Assembly: GCA_020055645.1 (NCBI GenBank)
Contig: CM034547.1
Coordinates: 43,974,409-44,038,408, forward strand
Length of the DNA stretch: 64,000 nt
Origin: Tomocerus qinae
Taxonomy: Eukaryota > Arthropoda > Collembola > Entomobryomorpha > Tomoceridae
Direction: 5' to 3'
The notes beneath the pieces are model-generated. The model saw nothing but the letters and a program-made list of their open reading frames with translations. It made no database searches and had not been told where the DNA came from. Shown piece by piece: positions 1-12,000 of the stretch (its first letter is position 1; each line of letters opens with the position of its first letter). A program made the position numbers and the translations under genes.

Positions 1-980
1 AGAATAGTCAGCTGTATTTCGGCATCTTGAAACTTTGAATGCACTACAGTTACTCCCCTGCCAATTTTTATTTGGTTAATTATATTTTGATGGAAATTAG
101 TTAAGTCAGTAGATCTGCTCGCACTCGAGATGTAATTAGCATAATTTTTGTAGGAACCAGTAAGAACCAGGAGTGTTTGTAAGAACCATTATTTTATAGT
201 TGAGGGAGTAATTTAACAGTAACCATAATATTTACCCGCCACAGAATGACCACGTAAGTAAATCTTTCAATAAGTCCGATTTATACTTTTACAGATACAA
301 TGTGCACTTTAAAGCTATGATTTCCCAACAGTAATTACATAATCCCTTTTGTCATTATTTACCTGTTCAGGTTAAACCGCCAAGTTTGTATAGTCTCATA
401 TGTAATACCTTTTAATAACGTAAAAGCAATTTAAGCCTACATTTTCCAACAGATTCTAAATTACATATATTCAGACATCTTTTAAGATGGTATAAGTTTC
501 CATTTAAGTTTAATTGATGGTTGAAATTGTACACATGTACCACAGATTATTATTTATTATTATTATTTGTAATACATAGTACAGTTATGAGGTACATAAT
601 AGCAACCGAAGCTCCACTTGCACTTGCTTATCATATCATTATATACTTGGCACGATTCGGTATTTATTTATAAGCTGCCAGTTACGACGAGTGATACACT
701 TTGAATACTGCTGACGTTGGTTGACATCATTTCAACCATTTAATGTGATTTGGATTGGCTGTTAAACACATGATATGATATTTGATCTACTAAAGACAGT
801 AAACAGCGACATACTCTCTCCACAGTTTTTGTCAGCAAGGCTAACCAGACGAACTGGCGACGAAAATTTACATGTAGTACATCTTCCTGGTTTATATTTA
901 CTGTCCTGTATGACATAATAAAGATAGACGAGTAATAAAACTAAATAGGCCGATGGATACAAATGTACACTTACGTATGT
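1..980. other. Non-coding stretch, nothing identified
   Basis: No open frame here resembles a known protein. The sequence is AT-rich with short AT runs (for example an ATT-rich tract near 545-570). It ends at the TA dinucleotide that flanks the transposon starting at 982. Confidence 0.5.
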
Positions 981-1008
981 ACCGTAATAATCGATATAAT
1001 TCCCCGTA

Positions 1009-1042
1009 TCGAAATAGTTCCCCTGTAGGGGAACTATATCGA
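1009..1042. repeat. Subterminal hairpin, left end of pogo-like element
   Basis: TCGAAATAGTTCCCC, a three-base loop and a near-perfect inverse complement (one mismatch) form a 15-base stem. It matches in kind the right-end hairpin at 1769-1802. Confidence 0.8.
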
Positions 1043-1063
1043 TTTTCCCCCGTAAATGTCAGC

Positions 1064-1101
1064 CTTTGAAACTATAATTCCCCGTTTCGAAATAATTCCC
1101 C
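1064..1101. repeat. 38-base direct repeat, copy 1 of 2
   Basis: Identical over 38 bases to 1746-1783. Both copies lie just inside the ends of the pogo-like element and contain AATTCCCC blocks. They may be subterminal transposase-binding repeats; that role is inference. Confidence 0.8.
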
Positions 1102-1221
1102 GGTCAAAATTTAGAGCATTTGGTACGTGTGTACTAAAACACATGTATATTTACAGTTTAAGTACAGGTGTACTTACAGTAAGTACATGTGTACTAAAAG
1201 AGAAAGGAAGCAATATAAATA

Positions 1222-1677
1222 TATTCAGAAAAAAATTGCTGGTGTGGGACAGTTTCAAATGTCACTTGAGTGAGTCCACTAAAAAAGAATTACATCCACT
1301 AGTATATTACTATATTACATGTCGATACTGCTGTCATTCCTGGAGGTTGCACTAAATATGTACAAGCGGCTGATGTGTGTTGGAACAAACCTTTCAAGGA
1401 CTCCATCCTGGCACAATACAATGAATGGGTGACAACACCTGGAAGCATTGAATTAACCAAAGGAGGAAACCCAAAGGATCATTTGATTACCGCCTTTAAA
1501 CCAGGCAAAGATTGCAGTGAAGGACTAGAAAGGTTAAAGCAGTGCAATCAATTTTCACAAATGGAACAGCCATTGATTAACGAGGATGACATTTTGTTGC
1601 CCTCGGACGATGATGATATGGATGTACCTATCACGGAACCTATGGAAGCATTACTGTCCTCTGACGAAGAAAATTAA
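1222..1677 (+). pseudogene. Pogo/Tigger-like DDE transposase C-terminal fragment, frameshifted
   Basis: Two frames together give the end of a pogo/Tigger-type transposase. The first (about 1222-1290) contains LLVWDSFKCHLSES, matching the family's strand around the second catalytic aspartate. The second (about 1303-1677) contains AVIPGGCTKYVQAADVCWNK and then PFKD, matching the segment that carries the third catalytic acid. The tail is acidic and ends in SDEEN before a TAA stop at 1675-1677. The two pieces are in different frames, with the shift between about 1290 and 1320, and the DNA-binding N-terminal half is absent. It is therefore a dead remnant. Confidence 0.75.
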
Positions 1678-1745
1678 TAACATTTTAATAAAACTAAATT
1701 TTTTTAAAATAATGCATTGATAATCTAAAATCTAATAAATCTTGA

Positions 1746-1803
1746 CTTTGAAACTATAATTCCCCGTTTCGAAATAATTCCCCATCCGGGGAATTATTTC
1801 GAT
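1746..1803. repeat. Direct repeat copy 2 and right subterminal hairpin
   Basis: 1746-1783 repeats 1064-1101 exactly. It overlaps a perfect 15-base stem (1769-1783 with 1788-1802, four-base loop) built from TCGAAATAATTCCCC and its inverse complement. Confidence 0.8.
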
Positions 1804-1870
1804 TTTTCTTGCACAAAAGATGGCCATGAAACTATAATTCCCCCGAGGTATTAATTCGATTATTACGGTA

Positions 1871-4800
1871 ACCTGATATTGTCATTTCAGCTCGAATGTT
1901 TTGGCTTAGAGTGGCTACACATGAGTATTTCAAAACAACCAACATTATAATTACAGTGCTAAATATAGAGCGATTCTATTGTGCAAAAAGTGTCCGAATA
2001 ATATTACCTCCTGATTTCTCTAGTCATATTGCAATATGTAACGTATCTAGTCCTAGACATCGATATGCCAAAAAGTCTACAGCTAAACAGTAATGTAAAC
2101 ATTGAATGTAAATTTTGTATCATATTATAGCTCTAAATTGGAAAACAATAAAAATGTACACAAGGTGATGAAAAATACGAGTTTCTTGGTTTTTAAGCCT
2201 ACGTTTAGTATTCTTAAATTGATAACTACTATCTGTAACTACGTTTTATGTAATCGAATATATTAATAGCATTGAAAATGATAATGTTGTCAATCGTAAT
2301 CGTAATAGGGTAATTATTTCCTATATTTTCCCTTCCTGTACCAGTTAAGTTTACGCTTACATTCCTATTTGCATCACTGCTCTAAAAGCATGATGAAGAA
2401 ATGTTTACTACAGGATGCTACTATGCTACACTTATTAATAAGTAGGTATCATGTTAAGTAAAAGCCATTTTATAGTAAGGACGAATGGAAAAATGCAGTA
2501 TAGTGCAACGTTCGCTCTTGATTAGTATGTGCATAGTAAAAACAACATAATGGTATGCATCTGCGTCCTGCGTGTGTATAGTGACAGACTGATAGACATT
2601 CTACTACACTTCTAGGAGTCTGTAGCTGTTTGTATATTACAATAGAAGGTTCTTATCATTATTTTGTGGTTTATAGCATTTCTAATCTCCCTATGTATAA
2701 AAATGCTTACAGACGTGAATAAACTGGACTGGAATTTTCTTTGTTTACCGAGATTTCCTGTGCTGAGCCCGTGCGTTCGTGTGCTCTCGTTGTCGTCTTA
2801 ACTGAATGCAAAATGAGTGCAAAGAAACACGCGATAGTCGACTCCCTCAAAACCGCACACCTGCCTGCTTTCAATTTAACGTTATACTTCCGCTTCATTC
2901 ACTACCAGGCATGTTTTATTAAAACCTACGAATGCTGTCTTCCCAATTATTCACTACGAAATTGTAAGTGTCTGGAGACTCAATTATCTACGATCATTGA
3001 GAAAAAATAAAAATTCAAAACACCTTGCAATTTAAAACCTTCTAACTCCCCATAACAAGTAACATACATTTTTCCTCTCTTATCCAAACTAAAATCCTGC
3101 AGTTACATTTCATGACCTTTTATTCAGTTGATGTAATGGATAACTTTGCCACAAGCAAGACTGGTTTAAAAAAAGAAAAAACATGAAATAAATACAAAGC
3201 TACGTACTTACGGAACACTCCTGCTTCCGGTCGCTAATTATTTGCTTATAAAGTGCAGTTTTTCTACACAGAACCCCAGTAGCTCTCATTCAAGCCGATA
3301 GACATCGACACAAGACATACAAATGCAGATACTGGTTGTTATTCAGTATAATATTCTGTGTAAAACCCGTTTCTTATTCTTGCAATGAACATCTGTCATC
3401 TGTTCATCCACTTTCAGTTTGCAACCAATGCAGGTCTATGCTATACTTAAATATATTATGCTACTTATACTCCCTTCCATTAGCAGTCTTGATTTCTTGA
3501 CATGATATGCATACTCTAACATTTAACAAAGAGTGACATCATCTCACTAAACCCTTTTAAATTCAACTGCATTATTCTATGACTCTATGACCCCTCTCTC
3601 ATACTATTATCTCTGCAAAACATTTCAGCATACCTGAGAATTAATGCACCCTAAAGAAAACAATTCTTCGTATGGTATAAAAAATACAGTGATAATTCTA
3701 ATAATTAACAAAAGAAGCCGATACAATGTAACTGGAGTTGGGGAGTAGTTGTAAAAGACTGAAAATTATGTACAAGATACTATAAATGTACTCCGTACGA
3801 ACCTAGTGTATACTTTAAACACACATTAAGTATTAAATACAACATATTATTGTCAATGTGCTTTATTAGTAAGCAGAGTGTAGTTTTACATTCTACATTT
3901 GTGCCAACCTTTAACGTATACACAATAACGCCCTACTTATAAGACATCTCATACACGTCAAAAATAAGTTTTATTCTCTGTGTGGTCTAGATCATAGTAT
4001 ATATTTTTAGTGTAGGTTAGGTAAAATAGCATCGAACCACCAAAATGACGCAATCTCTCATATGACCAGGCAAGTTACATTCGAGGTAAAAAGGCGGAGC
4101 ATGATGCGAATTTACACTAAGTAAGTCTTCCTATGTCATACAGATTGACAAATACACCTCAATGAGCAGTAAGCTACGTTAAATATCTAATTGCAACTTC
4201 TGAGACGTCATTCAAACAGACTCCAAAGTTCAATAATAGCATAGTTGACCACGGTAATACTAGAAATTATGAACTTTGTGTTTAAATTAGACCATCTAAT
4301 ATCTGCTACTAAATATGTGCGTTTGTGCTTGGGTAGAATATTAATGGGAAACCGCTGTTCATAAGCACAATAATATTGTGTTGTGTCACACATTTCCCTG
4401 CTCATCTTATCACTAATAAATTGAAGACCAAAATGATATATCAAATAAGGTCGCATACAAATAGTTATACATAGATAAGAAGAGAAGCGTTGCATTGAAA
4501 TGGCCAAGATAAAGCAATGAGACACAAACGTTTGCCAACTATTTAATTATACGCAGTTTCATATATTAACCACATGTCTTTTCATAATCCATGCTTGTGG
4601 GTTACAATTTTATTGACAACGAAATACAAGTCGATACTTGTCCATTTGGTCATAACTATAAGTTTTATTAATAAGAGATATTTCAACTGATTTTCTAACA
4701 TTTTAGTTAACTTATTGACTCGATTTTATCCTTATACTGCGTAAGTACTAAGTACCTAATGCATATAATAATTGGTATTATTTGTAACCTCATCCTTCAT

Positions 4801-7650
4801 CAACATATATAGACTTCTAACTACTACCATAAAGATAAATTACAAACACTAATAGTTTACTAGCATCAATCGTAAGCCTTCCTCCGCACAATTGTTTTGC
4901 TTACTACTGTTTTGCAACTAAAAACCATATAGCAAAACAAGTCCACATATATAAATGTTTATACACATATGCCTTACACAGCAGTAACTACCTCAATAAA
5001 CTGAGAGAGTGGTATTATTCAAAGTACTGCCTACTTATAAGTACCTAATACAATTCAATCCACCTTCCCCTCGATAACCCATCAATCAAACCCGATCCGT
5101 ATATAATCAACACTTGACTGTATGGATAGATTGCCCTGTTCAAACAGAACTTTAACTGGTACTAAGTATAAGGTATACTTAATGGTAAGTTAGGATATTG
5201 TACTTTAGTAGATATTGAATTCATTTCCTACAGAGTTTGGAAGCAGACACATAACCACACAGTGAGTGAATACATTTCAGAACCCGATCTTTAAAGTCCA
5301 ATGCATAATGCTCTCTGTAATAATAATGAGAGCTATACTTTATCTGTGTACATCAGTGATATGATTTTTTACCTTTAACTCGCATCACTTTATCGAAGAA
5401 TCAACATCGATTCGCTTAATCCGCTCAATCTAATGCATTACACTAACTCACAGATGTTAAGATAGCAGTATGTAGTGGCCTTACTCATCCATATAATAGA
5501 TTCCATTGCACTTCGTTCTATTGTTAACTCCGGGTGTTTGGGAATACGTTTAAATGGCTATGGGTATCTTTGTGTAAACTCATACGTAGTATATAAACAA
5601 CAGAAAACGTAGAGGCTGGAATTAGGTTAAGTCTAACATATCAGGTACTTTTAAACTCAAATGGTATATAATGCTTACCTTTGCACACGCACTACATACG
5701 ATTTTCTTAGGTTATTATGTTACAGGGATACCTTTATCCTAACATCATTTTAAACCATGCCCTATTATATGTAGCAAAATATAGGAAATATATTCACCTA
5801 GCTCATCATCCAGTGGTTTTGGTAACTTAAAGGTTACTACCATAACATAATACGAAAACATTTATACCTGGTTTTAGATAACAACTATAATTTACTATAC
5901 ATATGGGTATGGGTTGTATATCTATATGAATATGTGTGCTGGTCAATTCGACAATGCCTTAATATCCTATGAGATATAAATACACAAAAAATAAAGTATA
6001 AGCAAAGGTATATTCAGTAGTGTCGCTAATGCTTTTATGGTTACTATTACACTTGTCCTTTGCTTTTCTGTTTACAACTGCTCCTGTCATCCACTTCTGT
6101 AACGCCAAGTGCATGAAGATGTGCATGTGTGCAAGTGTACTCCATATCGTCTGGAAAACAATAGAAAAAAGGGAGCCCCTAAGATTTACAGCAATAAGGA
6201 AGATCATGCCCAAATATATACCCAATAATAGAGCAATAGAGGTTAGGGAGAAATAAGGCTATATGCACAGATCTTGTTGTATCCTTATCTTAAATTGTTA
6301 AGTATAAGGGTAAGGAAGTCAAGCCGTCGTCTTTTTGTAAATCTGTTCCTAGTTTTCAACTTGTTTCATCAGGATTAGCCTTACTCCCCTACTTTTCATC
6401 TCTATCTATTCTCTGCTCTATGCCATTGTTACTGTATCTATTGTGACACAAATATAAGCCTGAGAAACATAACATCTTAACTAATGTGCGCTAATGTGTG
6501 TTTACAATAGTGATCTTCATTTACATTGAGTCACACTAACTTTCACAGCTGTTGCGTATTCACCAAATGAATATTTTTGGCTAATGGCAGGAGAAGTAGG
6601 TATGTTTGTCAGGATAGATATTCGCCATGATAAAGAGTGAATCACGAAACTGAAATGGAATATTTGCTTAAGGAAGCGCAGGGACTGATTGTGATTGTGT
6701 GTAGGATTATATGACGAGTGCATATCTCAATTAATTCATTAGTCATTCATAATCGTTCACGTAGACATACATAATAAACGGCTAGGCTAGGTGAGACTAG
6801 GTATCATACTGCATCCAAATCCACACCAACTCTCTATTGTGTACATTCCATGAATACTGGCGGCACAACTGCATACAACGTTTGGCATGCTCATATACTG
6901 TGACGGACGGATACTGATTCCTTATAATAACGGAATCCATGGAGTTGGCAACAAGTTTCTATCATAATTACTCCCAAATTATTTTGGCACTAAACAGAAC
7001 AACACGACATGTGTTACACCCGTTCTTAGAAAAATAAAAAATATTAACTAGAACACTCGCAAACTCTTAACTAGAATTTTTATGATTAAAGTAAGTATAT
7101 TACCATAAATTCCGAAATACATATCAAATTGTTCCATAACTAGCATTAGCATATTCTATTGTCTATAAATGCCAATAATTCTGTCTCCAGTCGGGAGTCG
7201 GGAGTCTAGACTGAGTACTTGTAATTTTCCTGCGATTCATTTCCATGTGCCATATGAATATTTTTGCTGTCATTATTAGCACATATCTACTTGTGAGTCA
7301 AAAAGACGAGTTGGATTGACTAGAGACTAGAGCCTCACAGGAATATTCATTTGCGACAAAATGTTTATGGCTCAAAGCCTCCATCTCCCGGATTCGGTTT
7401 CCCTTGCCTTGATTTGTACTACTTAACATCCCTTTTGTATGTGAACGTAGTAGTGTTGAATCTTCTCTGTATGTACTAGTTATGCTGTATGCATTGTAGG
7501 TATTAAAGGTTATTGTTACGAAATCATCGACAATGTAGGGTAGCCTTAGCCTTCTCATCATGATCACTCGAAACGAAACGCTTTGGCTTCCCCCAAGTGC
7601 ATTCTATATGGTGCATATAAAGAAGGGAAGAGTATATAGAGAGGTTCTGC
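1871..7650. other. Long AT-rich non-coding stretch
   Basis: Short open frames occur on both strands, but none shows a recognisable domain, plausible splice-linked neighbours or a sustained coding pattern. I see no RNA gene and no clear transposon ends. Exons of large genes could be missed here by eye. Confidence 0.4.
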
Positions 7651-7663
7651 TTGGTTTGGTCTC

Positions 7664-7900
7664 GTCGGTGGAGTTGTCCACCGACTTGGTTTGGTTTTGT
7701 ATTCCTTCCTAGTTGGTATAATAGTGTGAGTATCTGTAGTTGTGTGTCGGGAGCGAGAGAGAGGTATATGGAAAACAATAGTGCACAGGAAGGTATAGCA
7801 ATTGGATTTGTGGAATCAAAATCAGCCCCCTAAGGGAGATTTGAACCAGAGTGTCCAAGTCCATAACGTTAGAACGAGTAAATAAGAAGAGCAAAGTGTC
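7664..7900 (-). repeat. Possible tRNA-derived SINE-like patch
   Basis: Read on the minus strand, 7835-7900 contains GGTTCAAATCTC, close to the polymerase III B-box consensus. It is preceded by a stretch resembling the D-arm to anticodon part of a Leu/Ser tRNA (TCTAACGTTATGGACTTGG). The T-stem does not pair well, so it is not a functional tRNA. A perfect 9-base hairpin at 7664-7685 lies nearby. No tail or target duplication was found, so this is weak. Confidence 0.2.
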
Positions 7901-8626
7901 CTATCTGTGTAAACGGGCTACTATTAGTAAGTACTTACTTAAGGATGATCAGCTATGATATAATGTACGAATGCAAACTGGGCATCTAGCCTTTTCCTCA
8001 CCAAATAAGCGCCGCACATGCATAAGTATGATATGACTAAGGCTTAGTGGATGACAATATTATTCGTACTGTGAATTATGCTAGGTACTAGGAGAGACGG
8101 GTATCCTCTCTCGATAAAACTACCTGCAACTACAATACAGATACGTACTAACTAATATTAGTAATACTCTATATATGTAAAAAAGACGAGGCTTCGTCAT
8201 CGTAGAAAAGGGAGAGAGGATTCGGTTTGACTGGAAAATAGGAGAAAAGGCATCGTATAAGTCTGGAAGTCCATGCATAATATTAGGTATAGTATCTGTG
8301 TATCTTTACACGATAACTACCATATCTTACGTGTGTATCGCTCAAAGTGTAAACGTAAAGCAACAGCGAGAGAAATATCAGACTACATTAGGGTCGGGCT
8401 AGGGCATGGAGAAAAGGCAATACGAGTCTGTCCTACCTCAGCAGCTTACTATTCCGGTGCGTGTGTATGCAGCCACTACTGCAATGCATGGAAAAGATAC
8501 AAGAGTCTGGAGCTGGAGTTTGTTGTGTATACTAGTGGCTGGGTGAGTGAGTAGTAGTGGCGAAGTAAAGTAGCGTAAACTCAAGTCCTGAAGTTCAGTC
8601 TAGCTCTGACCGTCAAACTGAAAGAA

Positions 8627-8657
8627 TATAAAAGCGAACTGCTGCTGCTCAGTCTTG
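8627..8657 (+). promoter_or_regulatory. Candidate TATA box and initiator upstream of the BH3 gene
   Basis: TATAAAAG at 8627-8634 is followed by TCAGTCT at 8649-8655, which matches the arthropod initiator consensus TCAGTY. The spacing of about 24 bases is a little shorter than the usual 30. Use of this site would give a 5' leader of roughly 420 bases before the ATG at 9076. Confidence 0.35.
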
Positions 8658-9075
8658 CATTGCCCTCCCGAGGAGACTAAACACGATACACTTGCTATTG
8701 CTACTTATTAAAACGGAACCAAAGAGCGGGCCTATCTCTCCGGCACTCAAGTGCATTACTCAACTCTCCAGACTGATCCTTACTTAGGCAACCCTCTCAA
8801 CCATTTCCACTACTGATCTAGCGCTCAAAGAGAAAACACCTTCCAACCTGCTCCGTCTTAGAACTCAGGTAGCCTGATTGATTGTTCAACCAAAGTGAGA
8901 CAAAATCTCAAAGTGAACTTTATAAACTCTAATGAATTTTGAGAAAAGAGTTTATTGGGGAAAAGTGATTAACCCGAACTGAAACTCACTTCTTAAGTGA
9001 ATTATATTTATGGAGATTAACTTAAAAGTTGAATTTAAATTAAGTTTTTCAACAAAGTTGAGTTTCATTCAGACA

Positions 9076-12000
9076 ATGGCGATCCCTTTCCACACTCCGA
9101 GTGAATACGGACCAGTGCCAGTGCGTAATAACACACAGGACACTAATAATAACAATAATCATTATGTTGATTTGAGAAATCAACGAAATAGTGCTCAAGT
9201 GAGACTTCACAATGTTCCTCTCAATCCCCAGGTAAATGCTCAAGAACATCTTCAGATAGGATTTGTTCGACAATTATTTACCGAGTTGTTCCACTTGTAC
9301 GAGCAATACTCAACCATGGGTACTTTACACAGACAACAAGTTCATCCTGAGAGAGATCCGCTTGCGGCTCCTCCAGCTAACAGACCATTTCAACTTCAAC
9401 AAGGTCAGTTCATTTTTATCATTTTTTATACTCATTTTTGCAACTGATTTCTCGAGGTACATGCTATTTAGTTGAACTTACACTTATCTACACTGGTTAC
9501 ATAAGCATAAGTCAAAATGATAAGAACATTATAATTCCAGAACATAAACATAAACGCAAGGTACACACTACACACACTTAGACTCTTAAATATTGGGTTA
9601 GACTCCGGAGATAGCTCTGTTTGCGTTAAATTGTCCATAATTTTTATTTTCCTAGGAAAAAGAAAAAGTGTTTACTTGTAATTTAATTTTCCATGGTAGA
9701 GTAAGTACCTAAGCTAAGTTTAGTCCACAAAAGTCGACACAGACTACTAGTACAAATGTGTTTAAGACTCTTTGATTACAAGTTGGACTAGGTTATTATA
9801 ATATATTATCTGAAAAGCAAGCAAGCAGCCAGCCAGACTTGGCTGGAGTCTGTAAATGATATCATCCGAGTTATCTTCTGTGTGAACCCTATGATTACAC
9901 ACCCACTCAGAAAATACAAACAAGAACTTGTAACAAGTGAGACTCACTACAACGACTACTTATACACACTTACATCCATACAGACATGGATTGTTAGTAG
10001 TAACATCACATAACCATACCAATCAGCCCAACCAGACAAGAAAACACAACATAACATACTGATTAGTGATTGTACTTACATACTAGTACTAGACATAGTA
10101 AATAGCAGATACCCTCAATTCACATGAATTCTGTTGTGGTAGTTCAATAACTCAAGTTCAATGTTTCGTTTCTGCAGCACTTTTTATTCAGAAATTATCA
10201 GTGCTCAGAATTTTAATCTGCTCTTGTCATGTGCGTTATTGTTAGACGAAGGATCTCTTCCTAAATTCACAAAAGGGTAAATCACAATTCTAGATAATCT
10301 ATTTGTGAGTCATTTTTTGTTTGCTAATTTCTAAGATGAGCAGATAACGTTATTTACTTGGGCACATCTATTACATATAATTACAATTTAGGATAGTCTT
10401 TAGTATATTAAATGTTGTGTAACGAATATTGTGTTAATATCGGGTAGTTGGCCTTTCAAAGTAAACTCACCAAATTCACTATCGGTGTGTCAGTATAAAT
10501 TAACTTAATTGCCTACCGAAACGTTATGTAGACTATGAGTGTGCTCGACTTAAGGAAATGGAAAGGAAATACATGGCGCTGATACAATCTAAGTTCGATA
10601 CATTGTGTGTGGCTATTTTTCTGTACAGGTGTGTAATTTTCTGTTGATGTAGTAATATCATATCAATGATAAAACTAGAACAGGTAACATTATCATTGCA
10701 TGCAGGAGCAGCTATAGTACAATTCAGGAGTCAGGTGTTTATGGATAATGCGCAGAGTTAGAATTTCATACCTAGAGTCAGTCTAGGCTTAGAGTCAGCA
10801 CTTCCAAGAAATCACGTCGTCACTTTTATTTACCAAGCGGATTTTGGTTTCGAGAGCTTCACCAAAGGAAAATCTTCGTTTCCTAACGTTGTAAGCACTT
10901 CGTGACTTAGGAAAGGAAATGCAAATAGGCGTGTGCTAGGTGTATGGGGTGACGTGATACATTGTCACTTGAAGTTTCACGAATGTGATGCCAATTCAAT
11001 TCTACTACTACTAGTCTTGTAAAGTTAGGATATATTTCCTTGTATTTCTCATTCTAATGTAACCTTCACCTTAATTTTCATCAAAAATATTAGTTTGTTA
11101 GTTTTGCATGTTTTGGCTACTTAGCGGCTAATCCTGGTGCATATCCTGTTTGGTGAGATTAGTTAAATTGGATTTCCCTATGGACTAACCAACAGCCAAT
11201 TGCAACGTAACTGGATTTCCTCTAATTTTGCTAGATAAGTTGGAAATAATCTCCTCATTTGATTACCGCATTGCATTACAGTGTTTACAAAGTAATGAAA
11301 AGGAACACACAGGCTAATAACAACAAAAAGTAATAGCACACTTTCTCCTTTGGTAATTCTAAGAAGTTCAAGTACACAATACACAATAGCAAAAAGTATC
11401 TATGTAGGTTTTCTGTAGGGAATGATGACGTATTTCTCATGCATATTCCTTATACTCTCATACACAGCGTAATAATAACATTAGAATAGCATAATAATGG
11501 CTTGCAGCTATTTTTCAACAGAACTAAATCAACTGACAATGGAGATAGGTAGCAATGCTTAACTCTAACCTACTATTGGCATTAGTATAAATTACTTCAT
11601 AGTAAATAAACGGACGCATCAAATCAACAAAGCGAAGCAACGCGCGCTGTGGCTCTGATCTCATGTCCATTTATTCATGTTGAAACTGTTATGGCATTAC
11701 TCATCATAATAAATATCTAAATACCTTCATGCACTGCTACTGTGTGATAAGTCATCAATTTTGTTTACATATTTTATGATGATGGGTCTTAACACAGGTA
11801 TTTCTATGTTAACATCCTAGCTTTAGGCTTTTTATGCACTTAATATCCACAAACACTTTTCTAGTTAACTATACCTACTTAATAATAATGCTAGTGGACT
11901 GAATGGTATTGTACCTGAACTAATTCAGTTAAATAGGCATTTACACAAATACCTTGTCAATTGTACATTTACGTCAAACTCGACCTACTTAAAAATTTTG

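Larger units (their letters stand above)
982..1868 (+). mobile_element. Pogo/Tigger-like DNA transposon, internally deleted
   Basis: The element is about 887 bases. The terminal inverted repeat is CCGTAATAATCGA at 982-994, with its exact inverse complement at 1856-1868. Each end is flanked by TA (980-981 and 1869-1870), the target duplication expected of Tc1/mariner/pogo-type elements. Inside each end is a hairpin (1009-1042 and 1769-1802), and an identical 38-base direct repeat lies at 1064-1101 and 1746-1783. The only coding content is a frameshifted piece of the C-terminal half of a pogo/Tigger-type DDE transposase. Most of the transposase is missing, so this copy is non-autonomous. The boundary is well supported; the family name rests on the transposase remnant. 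Confidence 0.82.

Noticed and set aside
8273..8554. 93-codon plus-strand frame upstream of the BH3 gene
   Set aside because: No domain and no splice-linked neighbour; it lies in the putative upstream region of the next gene.
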